A DNA stretch of 10,909 nucleotides, from positions 1 to 10,909 of the forward strand of contig JAHYYI010000043.1 of the NCBI GenBank assembly GCA_019425045.1, in the 5' to 3' direction. The notes beneath the pieces are model-generated. The model was given only the letters and a program-made list of their open reading frames with translations, was not told the origin of the DNA and made no database searches. This stretch comes from Collinsella sp. GTDB taxonomy: Bacteria > Actinomycetota > Coriobacteriia > Coriobacteriales > Coriobacteriaceae. A program made the translations under genes and the position numbers. Positions 1-6,746 of the stretch are shown in pieces (position 1 is the first letter of the stretch; each line of letters begins with the position of its first letter).

Positions 1-25
1 TAGACATATACATTGCTCGAGTCAT
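1..25 (-). CDS. Start of a downstream gene, probably proS (prolyl-tRNA synthetase), cut by the window edge
   Basis: An ATG sits directly after the ispG stop codon (TAAATG) and opens a frame reading MTRAMYMS before the window ends. GAGGAG lies 6 nt upstream, an ideal Shine-Dalgarno spacing, so a translated gene here is well supported. Its identity is inference: bacterial ProRS proteins often begin with a short basic, methionine-containing stretch before the conserved PTLKE-like segment, and in Bacillus and clostridia proS follows the rseP/ispG region. Eight codons cannot prove the family. It would be translationally coupled to ispG. Confidence 0.5.
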
Positions 26-1108
26 TTATTTCTCCTCAATAAGCTTGTCGACCTCGGCCATTAGCGCGTCGACAATTTGGTCCTCAGCTACTTTACCAAT
101 GATCTGGCCGTGCGAAAAGAGCAGGCCCTGACCTCGTCCGCAGGCAACACCCAAGTCGGCGTCAGAGGCCTCGCCGGGGCCATTGACCGCACAGCCCATC
201 ACGGCAATCGAAAGCGGCGCGGAGTAGTTCTTAAGCCGCTCGGTGACCTCCTCGGCGATAGGAATGAGGTTAACCTGGCAGCGAGCGCACGTGGGGCACG
301 ATACGATCTCGGGGCCACGGCGGCGAAGACCCAGCGACTGCAGGATACCCCAGGCGACCGGCGGCTCCTCGACCGGATCGGCCGTGAGCGAGACGCGCAT
401 GGTGTCGCCAATGCCCTCGGAAAGCAAAATTCCCAGGCCCACAGAGCTCTTAATGGTGCCCTGGAGCTTGGTTCCGGCCTCAGTCACGCCCAAATGAAGC
501 GGAACATGGGGGATTTCGCGCGACAGGGCACGATAGGTGTCAAGCGTCGTGGACACGCTATGAGCCTTGGCGGAAAGCACGATATTGGTAAAGCCGCGAT
601 CCTCAAAATGTTTGACGAAACGCTCGCTCGACATCACAAGCTTTTCGGGCTGCGTAAGGTCATCGCGCTCGGCGATATCCTGCTCAAGCGAGCCGGCGTT
701 CACGCCAATGCGAATCGCGCACCCAGCGGCGCCCGCGGCATCGATCACGGCATCGACCTTGGCCCAATCGCCAATGTTGCCGGGATTGATGCGGAGCTTA
801 GCGGCACCGGCCTCCACGGCGCCAATGGCGAGCTTATGGTTAAAGTGGATATCGGCAACGATCGGCACCGGAGACTCCGCACAAATCGTGCGAAAGCCCT
901 CGAGCGCAACCTCAGTGGGCACGCTCACGCGCACAACATCGCAACCCGCCTGGGCAAGCGCACGCACTTGAGCAAGCGTTGCCTGGGCGTCGGCGGTATC
1001 GGTGCAGGTCATGGACTGAACCACCACCGGAGCGCCGCCGCCTATCTGCACGTCGCCCACAAACACGGGGCGCGTCAGCTCGCGCGGCAAAGGATGGGAC
1101 AAAGACAA
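26..1108 (-). CDS. ispG: 4-hydroxy-3-methylbut-2-enyl diphosphate synthase (IspG/GcpE)
   Basis: This is the iron-sulfur enzyme of the MEP pathway that converts ME-cPP to HMBPP in the cytoplasm, late in IPP/DMAPP synthesis. With the chosen start it has 360 residues, near the usual 360-380 of the short bacterial form. The N-terminal TIM-barrel half is recognisable from VVVQSMT, VADIHF, LRINPGNIG and IRIGVNAGSLE. The C-terminal half carries the 4Fe-4S ligands: CPTC (Cys271 and Cys274) and Cys306 in GCAVNGPGE, with Glu313 after it. These match E. coli Cys270, Cys273, Cys305 and Glu312 almost number for number. The start is a TTG 8 nt after AGGGGAG. A GTG at 1117 directly abuts that purine run and is unlikely, and the frame further upstream lies inside rseP and does not resemble IspG. 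The gene follows the M50 protease by 13 nt. Confidence 0.96.
   Translation of the reverse strand: MSLSHPLPRELTRPVFVGDVQIGGGAPVVVQSMTCTDTADAQATLAQVRALAQAGCDVVRVSVPTEVALEGFRTICAESPVPIVADIHFNHKLAIGAVEAGAAKLRINPGNIGDWAKVDAVIDAAGAAGCAIRIGVNAGSLEQDIAERDDLTQPEKLVMSSERFVKHFEDRGFTNIVLSAKAHSVSTTLDTYRALSREIPHVPLHLGVTEAGTKLQGTIKSSVGLGILLSEGIGDTMRVSLTADPVEEPPVAWGILQSLGLRRRGPEIVSCPTCARCQVNLIPIAEEVTERLKNYSAPLSIAVMGCAVNGPGEASDADLGVACGRGQGLLFSHGQIIGKVAEDQIVDALMAEVDKLIEEK
32..37 (-). promoter_or_regulatory. Shine-Dalgarno of the gene after ispG
   Basis: GAGGAG on the minus strand lies within the last codons of ispG, 6 nt before the ATG at 25. It is the main evidence that a gene starts at the left edge of the window. 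Confidence 0.6.
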
Positions 1109-1116
1109 TCCAAACA

Positions 1117-1123
1117 CTCCCCT
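1117..1123 (-). promoter_or_regulatory. Shine-Dalgarno that decides the ispG start
   Basis: AGGGGAG overlaps the last two bases of the protease stop codon (TAG at 1124-1122). It leaves 8 nt to the TTG at 1108, but includes the first base of the GTG at 1117, so the TTG is favoured as the ispG start. Confidence 0.5.
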
Positions 1124-2483
1124 ACAAAATAAATCGAAGGACGTCGGAACGAAGCATATAGACAAACAGCAGCGCAAAGAGCGCGATGCCGACATAACTG
1201 ACGATTGTCTGCACCTTGAGTGGCAGCTCGCGACCGGCGACCTTTTGAATGATCTCGATAACCAGCTTTCCCCCGTCGAGCGGCGGAATGGGCAGCAGGT
1301 TCATAAAGCCCAGCGAGAACGAGATGAGCGCGGCAAACGTTAAGAATGTCGCGGGACCGGCGGCAGCCGCCTGAGAAGACATGACGCTGATGCCAACAAT
1401 CGAGCTGGACTGATCGAGTATCTCCATCGTATGCTGCGGTTGCAGCAGGCGCATAACGCCCTCGGCAGTCTGCTGAACATAGGAGAACGACAGGCGCGCC
1501 GAGGTGATAGGGTCCAAATGGACCACTTGCGTGGAGGCATAAACGCCCAAACGCTCGCCCTCCCTGAGCGCGACCGAGGTCGAAAGTTTCTTACCGTCGC
1601 GCTGGTACTCAATGGCGATATCGTCCTGACCGGCAGCCTTGCCGATGGCATCATACACATCCATCCAGCTGGAGCAGGACACGCCATCGACACTAAGAAT
1701 AGCGTCGCCGGCCTCAATGCCCGCCTTGGCGGCTATAGAGCCTTCTTCAACCTGACCGATCACATTGCTATCGACCGGCACCGATACGCCGGCGATAGAG
1801 TAGATGCTCATAAGCAGCAAAAAGCCCGTCAGGATATTGACGAGAATGCCCGCGAGCAGCATAAAGGCACGCTTGAGAAAACCCTGGCCCAGATAGGTAT
1901 GCGAACGCTCCTGCTCGAAGAACTCCGAAGCAGTGACCGGCAGCTCCCACACATCGCCCTCGGCAGTCGCATGCTCTCGATCGAACTTGCGGCCGTCAAA
2001 GGTGGTATATCCTGCAGCATCGCGCGGCAGCGTCTGGTACCTAACCGGATAATAGCTGGGTGAAGGCTTCTCCCCTTCCTCGTACCAAGGCGCAATGGAA
2101 CCCCAGCCCAAAAGCAAGGCACAAGCCTCGAGAACATCCTCCTCGGGCAGTTCCAGCTCGACGGAAAGGTCTGCAACCGAAACGCGACCATGACGATAGA
2201 TCGCCGCAAGCACACGGTCGGCGCACGAGACATCGGTCGGGTCCATACCGCAGATAGCGGCATAGCCACCCAGCAGCAGCGGCGTCACGCCAAACTTGGT
2301 ACCGATGCGACGCGACGTACGATGAATGTCAAAGCGGCACGGTAGGCCTAAGAAAAACTCGGTGACGCGCACGCCGCACGCACGGGCCGCCAAAAAGTGG
2401 CCGCCCTCATGCAGAAACACGAGGACGGATAGCATCAAAAGGCCCCAAAAGACTGAGGAGAGAACGCTCAGAACAGTATCCAT
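1122..2483 (-). CDS. rseP: Site-2 (M50) intramembrane zinc metalloprotease, RseP/RasP family, with winged-helix-like insert
   Basis: Members cleave membrane-anchored regulators such as anti-sigma factors, and remnant signal peptides, within the bilayer. The protein has 453 residues. TM1 holds the zinc motif HEGGH (25-29; HELGH is commoner), followed by the family-typical GVRVTEFFLG. A second membrane segment is at about 203-231, one PDZ domain at about 233-305, and the second catalytic motif NLLPIPPLDGG at 395-405 (Asp403) in a later membrane segment. A final membrane segment is near 425-445. Between GGYAAI (72-77) and the LGQGFLKRAFMLLAG region (198-212), where relatives have a short loop, lie about 115 extra residues. 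Residues 85-131 of these look like a winged-helix fold; the rest is polar. By family topology this loop is cytoplasmic. ATG 2483 is chosen because TM1 starts right after it; AAGGA lies 14 nt upstream, a long spacing. An upstream in-frame start would overlap dxr and add a basic leader unlike the family. The gap to dxr is 23 nt. Confidence 0.95.
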   Translation of the reverse strand: MDTVLSVLSSVFWGLLMLSVLVFLHEGGHFLAARACGVRVTEFFLGLPCRFDIHRTSRRIGTKFGVTPLLLGGYAAICGMDPTDVSCADRVLAAIYRHGRVSVADLSVELELPEEDVLEACALLLGWGSIAPWYEEGEKPSPSYYPVRYQTLPRDAAGYTTFDGRKFDREHATAEGDVWELPVTASEFFEQERSHTYLGQGFLKRAFMLLAGILVNILTGFLLLMSIYSIAGVSVPVDSNVIGQVEEGSIAAKAGIEAGDAILSVDGVSCSSWMDVYDAIGKAAGQDDIAIEYQRDGKKLSTSVALREGERLGVYASTQVVHLDPITSARLSFSYVQQTAEGVMRLLQPQHTMEILDQSSSIVGISVMSSQAAAAGPATFLTFAALISFSLGFMNLLPIPPLDGGKLVIEIIQKVAGRELPLKVQTIVSYVGIALFALLFVYMLRSDVLRFIL

Positions 2484-2506
2484 AAAACGAAAAGCAATCC
2501 TTACGA

Positions 2507-3694
2507 TTAAGAGCGGGTTGCAGCGAGCACCTCGGCGGCCTTGGCACGAGCCCACATATCGATATCGCGAAGCTGCTCAAAGGATGCGACCGCCTGCGTA
2601 TCGTGTGCATCCATGCACGACTCGACGATACGGTCGATATCGGTAAAGGTACAGGCATCGTGCAGGAAGGCATCGACGGCAACTTCGTTGGCGGCATTCA
2701 GCACGCACGGCATGGTGCCGCCCGTTCTGCCGGCACGCTCGGCCAGCGCCAGGCAGCGGAATGTGTCCATATCGGCAGCATCAAACGTAAGCTGCCCGAG
2801 CTCGCGGAAATCGATTCGAGGCGCAGGGGTATCCCACCGCTCGGGATACGAGAACGCGAACTGGATGGGAATGCGCATGTCGGACGCACCAAGATGTGCC
2901 ATCACAGAGCCGTCCGCATACTCGACCATCGAGTGGATCTTTGACTGGCGCTGAACGACCACGTTGATAAAGTCGAGATCGCACCCGAACAGGTGCATCG
3001 CCTCGATACGCTCCAAGCCCTTATTCATGAGGGTCGCAGAGTCGATGGTGATCTTAGCACCCATGGCCCACGTGGGGTGTGCCAGCGCATCGGAGCGTGT
3101 CACGCAATTGAGCTCGTCGCGCGTACGGCCAAAGAACGGACCACCCGAGCAAGTGAGCCAAATGCAGTGAGCCTCGCGCGGATTCTCCCCCAGATAGCAC
3201 TGGTAGATGGCGGAGTGCTCGGAGTCGACTGGAATAAGCTGACCGGGCTGCGCCAACGGCATCAGCAGGTCACCGCCGACAACGAGGGACTCCTTGTTAG
3301 CAAGTGCAAGACGCTTGTTCGATGTCAGGGCCGCATGGCTTGCTTCGAGCCCGGCAGCGCCCACGATGGCCACGAGCACGCAGTCGACATCATCGCGGCA
3401 TGCGAGCTCGCACACGGCCCGTGCGCCAACGCCGAGCTCCGTGCCCTCGGGCAACTCCTGCAGCACAGCGTCCGTACCGTGGGTGGTGTCGGCCACGGCA
3501 ACGGCCGGAACCGAAAACTCACGGGCAAGCGCAACAAGCTCAGCGGTACTGGAATTAACGGAAAGCGCCGTCACCTGCAGACGGTCGGCATGCTGACGGC
3601 AAACATCGAGCGCCTGGGTGCCAATAGAGCCCGTACAGCCCAAAATTGCAACCCGCAGACGGCCATCGGGGGCGTACGTCGTCTGAAAGGCCAT
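2507..3694 (-). CDS. dxr: 1-deoxy-D-xylulose-5-phosphate reductoisomerase (DXR/IspC)
   Basis: Dxr catalyses the NADPH-dependent rearrangement and reduction of DXP to MEP, the first committed step of the MEP isoprenoid pathway, in the cytoplasm. The 395 residues match the family length. Visible motifs in order are the dinucleotide loop GCTGSIG (19-25), LANKESLV (131-138), the metal ligands Asp157 and Glu159 in DSEHSAIYQC, TCSGGPF (181-187), the flap HPTWAMG (206-212), the third metal ligand Glu228 in MNKGLE, and the C-terminal NAANEVAVDAFL. All key residues are present. The ATG overlaps the cdsA stop by one base (TAATG), with GGAGG 9 nt upstream, so translation is likely coupled to cdsA. Together with ispG in the same run, this places two MEP-pathway enzymes on one probable transcript with the prenyl-chain enzyme uppS. 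Confidence 0.98.
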   Translation of the reverse strand: MAFQTTYAPDGRLRVAILGCTGSIGTQALDVCRQHADRLQVTALSVNSSTAELVALAREFSVPAVAVADTTHGTDAVLQELPEGTELGVGARAVCELACRDDVDCVLVAIVGAAGLEASHAALTSNKRLALANKESLVVGGDLLMPLAQPGQLIPVDSEHSAIYQCYLGENPREAHCIWLTCSGGPFFGRTRDELNCVTRSDALAHPTWAMGAKITIDSATLMNKGLERIEAMHLFGCDLDFINVVVQRQSKIHSMVEYADGSVMAHLGASDMRIPIQFAFSYPERWDTPAPRIDFRELGQLTFDAADMDTFRCLALAERAGRTGGTMPCVLNAANEVAVDAFLHDACTFTDIDRIVESCMDAHDTQAVASFEQLRDIDMWARAKAAEVLAATRS

Positions 3695-4569
3695 TACAGC
3701 ACGCCTCCGATCATCAAAAGCAGCTGCGCGGTAATGCAGCCAAAGATAAGCGAGTCGCTACGATCGAGCATGCCGCCATGGCCCGGAATAAGGTTGCCAG
3801 AATCCTTGACGCCCACGCCACGCTTGATGCGTGACTCGATGAGGTCACCGATAACGCCCAGGATGGACACAACCACGCCGCAAAGCAGCGCATAGGGCAA
3901 GCTCAGCTTATAGAAATGCGTCGCCCACAAAATAAGCCAGATAAGAACCGAGCCCAAGATGCCGCCGACAAAGCCCTCCCAGCTCTTTTTGGGAGAGATC
4001 TTGGGGACCATCTTGTGCTTGCCGATACGGCTGCCCACGATGTAGGCAAACGAATCGGAGACCCAGAGAGACGCGCAAACACCCACCGAAAGCAGGGCGC
4101 CGGCAAAACCGGGCACGGCATCGCGCAGCAGCACGATGGCCGACAGCATAAAACCGGTGTAGATGGGACCCATGAGTGTCACAGCCACATCGGATATGCG
4201 GGTACGCGACGAACAGACATACCAAATGCCCACCGCAAGCATCAATGCAAAAAGCAGCGCATTCAACAGCAGCGAGTCGCCCAGCGCCGAGAGCGGAAAG
4301 AGCACGGCGGCAGCGATACCCAGGCGCTCGTTGGCCACCTTGCCATCGAGCTTCGTCATGCGGAAATACTCAAAGCAGCACAGGCCGCTCATGACGGAGA
4401 CGAAGATGGCGGTGGGAACGATACCCAAAACCAGGCAGAGAATAAATACGACAGCGTAGACGATACCTGCGGCGGCACGGGTAATAAAGCCGGCAAGCCA
4501 CGAAGTCGCGGCCGCGCCGCTCTTGGCGGTAGGCGCCTTGGGAGCAGACGCCTTGGGACGATCGGACAC
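3694..4569 (-). CDS. cdsA: Phosphatidate cytidylyltransferase (CDP-diacylglycerol synthase)
   Basis: This integral membrane enzyme makes CDP-diacylglycerol from phosphatidic acid and CTP, the branch point of phospholipid synthesis. The 291 residues start with a polar Ala/Lys/Pro-rich cytoplasmic tail (1-24), followed by a series of hydrophobic segments from about residue 25 onward. The conserved C-terminal half shows SDSFAYIVGSRIGKHK (171-186), ISPKKSWEGFVGG (191-203) and the CdsA signature around GDLIESRIKRG and KDSGNLIPGHGGMLDRSDS (241-273), with the conserved HGG and DRxD residues in place. Translation starts at a GTG 2 nt after the uppS stop, with AGGAGG 7 nt upstream. The N-terminal tail is somewhat longer than in compact homologues; I see no other oddity. 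Confidence 0.96.
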   Translation of the reverse strand: MSDRPKASAPKAPTAKSGAAATSWLAGFITRAAAGIVYAVVFILCLVLGIVPTAIFVSVMSGLCCFEYFRMTKLDGKVANERLGIAAAVLFPLSALGDSLLLNALLFALMLAVGIWYVCSSRTRISDVAVTLMGPIYTGFMLSAIVLLRDAVPGFAGALLSVGVCASLWVSDSFAYIVGSRIGKHKMVPKISPKKSWEGFVGGILGSVLIWLILWATHFYKLSLPYALLCGVVVSILGVIGDLIESRIKRGVGVKDSGNLIPGHGGMLDRSDSLIFGCITAQLLLMIGGVL

Positions 4570-4571
4570 GA

Positions 4572-5366
4572 TTAAGCCTCCTCGGTCTTGCTCAGTCCAC
4601 CAAACCTACGGTCGCGGCCCTGATAGGCCAAAATGGCGTTGACAAGACCCCAACGATCAAAGTCGGGCCAATAGGTATCGGTGACATAAAACTCGGAATA
4701 GGCAACCTGCCACAGCAGATAGTTCGAAAGGCGAAGCTCGCCGGAGGTTCGAATCACAAGCTCAGGATCGGGTAGCCCAGCGGTGTACAGGTGCGAAGCA
4801 ACCATATCATCGTCGATAGCGGCCGGAACGATCTTTCCGGCAGCGGCATCGAGCGCGATCTGACGGACGGCACGGGTGATCTCGGCACGGGCTCCGTAGT
4901 TGACGGCAAGTGCCAGCGTCATGCCGGTATGGTCGGCACACTCGGCAAGACCTCGCTCAAAGACATCGCGGGTCTTCTTGGGCAGTGCGGATATATCGCC
5001 CAAAAAGACAACGCGCACGTTTTCGCGCTTAAGCAGCGGCAGCTCATCGATAAACGTCTTAGCAAACAGATGCATTAAAACGTTGACCTCATGCTGAGGA
5101 CGATTCCAGTTTTCGGTGGAAAACGCATAGGCCGAAAGGACGTCGACGCCCAAACGCACGCATGCGGTAATAATCTCGCGCAGGGAGACGATACCGGCCT
5201 TGTGTCCCTCGGTGCGGGCAAGACCGCGCGCCGTGGCCCAGCGACCGTTACCGTCCATGATGCACGAAATATGATGCGGAATCTTATTGAGGTCAAGGTC
5301 GGAAAAACCGACGCCCGCAGGGGCGTCGGCAAAGTACTCGACCAGTTTGTTCTCGTCGTATTGCAC
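4572..5366 (-). CDS. uppS: (2Z,6E)-farnesyl-PP cis-prenyltransferase, undecaprenyl diphosphate synthase type
   Basis: UppS extends farnesyl diphosphate with IPP units to the C55 undecaprenyl diphosphate that carries peptidoglycan and wall-polymer precursors. The 264 residues include an N-terminal extension of about 12 residues relative to E. coli UppS. Catalytic and binding motifs are all present: MDGNGRWA with Asp38 (E. coli Asp26), GHKAG (54-58), YAFSTENWNRP (80-90), NYGAR.EI (156-163), and the substrate segment PELVIRTSGELRLSNYLLWQ (201-220) with SEFYVTDTYWPDF after it. It starts at a GTG one nucleotide after the frr stop (TAAGGTG), and a GGAG 7 nt upstream supports that start. Dxr and IspG in the same gene run feed its isoprenoid substrate supply. 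Strictly, chain length cannot be read from sequence alone. Confidence 0.97.
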   Translation of the reverse strand: MQYDENKLVEYFADAPAGVGFSDLDLNKIPHHISCIMDGNGRWATARGLARTEGHKAGIVSLREIITACVRLGVDVLSAYAFSTENWNRPQHEVNVLMHLFAKTFIDELPLLKRENVRVVFLGDISALPKKTRDVFERGLAECADHTGMTLALAVNYGARAEITRAVRQIALDAAAGKIVPAAIDDDMVASHLYTAGLPDPELVIRTSGELRLSNYLLWQVAYSEFYVTDTYWPDFDRWGLVNAILAYQGRDRRFGGLSKTEEA

Positions 5367-5367
5367 C

Positions 5368-5904
5368 TTAGATCTCCATGACCTCGGCTTCTTTTTCCTT
5401 CAGAAGCTCCTCGACCTTGGCAACATACTCATCGGTATGCTTCTGGACCTTGGCCTGCTCGCGACGGACATCGTCCTCGGTGAGCTCTTCGTCGCGCTCG
5501 AGCTTGTTGTTAAAGTCGCGACGGATGTTGCGAATGGAGACCTTGGCCTGCTCGGCATACTCGCGGCACTCCTTGACGAGCTCGCGACGACGCTCCTCGG
5601 TGGGAGCCGGGAACGGCAGGCGCACGACGGTACCGTCAGAGTTGGGAGTAATGCCCAGATCGGAAGCGCTGATAGCCTTCACGATTGCGTTGACGAGCGC
5701 CTTGTCCCAGGGCTCGATAAGCAGCATGTGAGCCTCGGGGGTCTTAACGGCGGCAACCTGGGTAACCGGCGTGGGAACACCGTAGTAATCGACCGAAATG
5801 TCGGACAGAATGTTAGCGTTGGCGCGGCCCGTGCGAACCTTGGAGAAGTTGTGCTTGAGGGACTCGAGCGACTTGTCCATGTGGGCGGTGATATTCTCTG
5901 CCAT
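5368..5904 (-). CDS. frr: Ribosome recycling factor
   Basis: RRF acts with EF-G to split post-termination ribosomes so that subunits can be reused. The 178 residues are slightly shorter than the usual 185. Visible family landmarks are KVRTGRA (22-28, helix 1 of the three-helix bundle), VDYYG.PTP (38-45) leading into the beta domain, EPWDKAL (64-70), SDLGITPNSDG (81-91), TEERRRELVK (102-111) and VSIRNIRRD (122-130). The lysine- and glutamate-rich C-terminal helix runs from about 140 to 178. The ATG has AGGAGG 7 nt upstream, and the gene begins 2 nt after the pyrH stop. The pairing pyrH-frr is very widely conserved. Confidence 0.98.
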   Translation of the reverse strand: MAENITAHMDKSLESLKHNFSKVRTGRANANILSDISVDYYGVPTPVTQVAAVKTPEAHMLLIEPWDKALVNAIVKAISASDLGITPNSDGTVVRLPFPAPTEERRRELVKECREYAEQAKVSIRNIRRDFNNKLERDEELTEDDVRREQAKVQKHTDEYVAKVEELLKEKEAEVMEI

Positions 5905-5906
5905 GC

Positions 5907-6629
5907 TTAATCCTCCTGATAGACGAGCGTGCCGACGGGCTCACCCGAAAGCGCGCGTTTGACGGTGTCCTCGCCATCGATGTTGAGGACCAAAATCGGC
6001 ATACGGTTATCCTGGCACAGCGCCGTGGCCGTGGAATCCATAACCTGCAGACCGCGGACGAGAACCTCGTGATAGGTAATCTTGTCAAAACGGACGGCAT
6101 CGGAACACTTGACAGGATCCTTGTCGTAGATGCCGTCAACCTTGGTGGCCTTAATCAGAATCTCGGCACCGATCTCGCAGGCACGAAGAGCCGCGGCGGT
6201 GTCGGTCGTAAAGTACGGATTGCCCGAACCGGCGGCAAAAATGACAACATTGCCCTTGGAAAGGTGGTTGATGGCGCGACGGCGAATATAAGGCTCGCAG
6301 ATCTCGTTCATCTGGATAGCGCTCATCACGCGGCAGGGAACATCGTTGTGTTCGAAGGCATCCTGAAGGGCGAGCGCATTCATAACGGTTGCCAGCATGC
6401 CCATGTAGTCGGCCTGGGCGCGCTCCATGCCACCGGCAGCGCCGGCCATGCCGCGGAAAATGTTGCCGCCGCCGACAACAACGCCGACCTCGTGACCAAC
6501 AGCGAGCAGCTCCTTGACCTGCTTGGCAAGATGGTCGGTAACCTTGGGATCGATGCCATATTGGCCATCGCCCATCAGTGCTTCTCCGGAAAGCTTCAGA
6601 AGCACGCGTTTATATCGGATGTCGGACAA
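5907..6629 (-). CDS. pyrH: UMP kinase
   Basis: The bacterial amino-acid-kinase-fold UMP kinase phosphorylates UMP to UDP with ATP, feeding pyrimidine nucleotides to RNA, DNA and sugar-nucleotide synthesis; family members are hexamers regulated by GTP and UTP. The 240 residues match the family. Motifs are KLSGEAL (12-18), the glycine loop VVVGGGNIFRG (50-60), DYMGMLATVMNALALQDA (74-91), and ATKVDGIYDKDP (161-172) in the ATP-binding half. Translation starts at TTG, supported by a long Shine-Dalgarno AAAGGAGG 6 nt upstream; there is no suitable ATG nearby. It is the first gene after the tsf terminator and probably heads the pyrH-frr-uppS-cdsA-dxr-rseP-ispG transcript. Confidence 0.98.
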   Translation of the reverse strand: MSDIRYKRVLLKLSGEALMGDGQYGIDPKVTDHLAKQVKELLAVGHEVGVVVGGGNIFRGMAGAAGGMERAQADYMGMLATVMNALALQDAFEHNDVPCRVMSAIQMNEICEPYIRRRAINHLSKGNVVIFAAGSGNPYFTTDTAAALRACEIGAEILIKATKVDGIYDKDPVKCSDAVRFDKITYHEVLVRGLQVMDSTATALCQDNRMPILVLNIDGEDTVKRALSGEPVGTLVYQED

Positions 6630-6658
6630 AGCGATCCTCCTTTAATTAGACTCTCAAT

Positions 6659-6687
6659 ATGATAGCAAAGGCTCTGATAAGAGCCAT
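6659..6687 (-). promoter_or_regulatory. Candidate sigma70 promoter for pyrH and downstream genes
   Basis: On the minus strand an extended -10 element TGCTATCAT occurs at 6667-6659, identical over nine bases to the rpsB promoter. The -35 region at the usual 17-nt spacing (ATGGCT, 6687-6682) is poor, so activity would lean on the TGn extension. The predicted start is an A near 6652, giving a short leader of about 23 nt that contains the pyrH ribosome binding site. Its position just downstream of the tsf terminator fits a separate transcription unit. The prediction is by eye only. Confidence 0.45.
6670..6685 (-). repeat. Small inverted repeat between -35 and -10 of the pyrH promoter candidate
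   Basis: GGCTCT-TATC-AGAGCC forms a perfect 6-bp inverted repeat with a 4-nt loop. It lies almost wholly in the spacer of the promoter candidate, where a repressor operator could sit. It could equally be a second, weak terminator hairpin for tsf, as it is followed on the minus strand by TTTGCT. The sequence alone does not separate these readings. Confidence 0.4.
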
Positions 6688-6723
6688 GAAAAAGCAGGCT
6701 GTGAGTAAAACCCACAGCCTGCT
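6688..6723 (-). terminator. Intrinsic terminator after tsf
   Basis: On the minus strand an 11-bp perfect stem (AGCAGGCTGTG pairing with CACAGCCTGCT) encloses a 9-nt loop and runs into TTTTTC. It begins 23 nt after the tsf stop. The uridine run is short, so some read-through into pyrH is possible. Read on the plus strand the same stem lacks a T-run, so it works only for the minus strand. Confidence 0.85.
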
Positions 6724-6746
6724 CATTACCAGCTACAAGAGCTTAT

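Noticed and set aside
77..1132. A plus-strand open frame of 351 codons opposite ispG
   Set aside because: Its reading is a His/Arg/Gly-rich sequence typical of antisense frames in GC-rich DNA, and it lies fully over a certain gene. The same reasoning rejects the open frames at 2993-3895, 3916-4575, 8665-9570 and 9672-10451.
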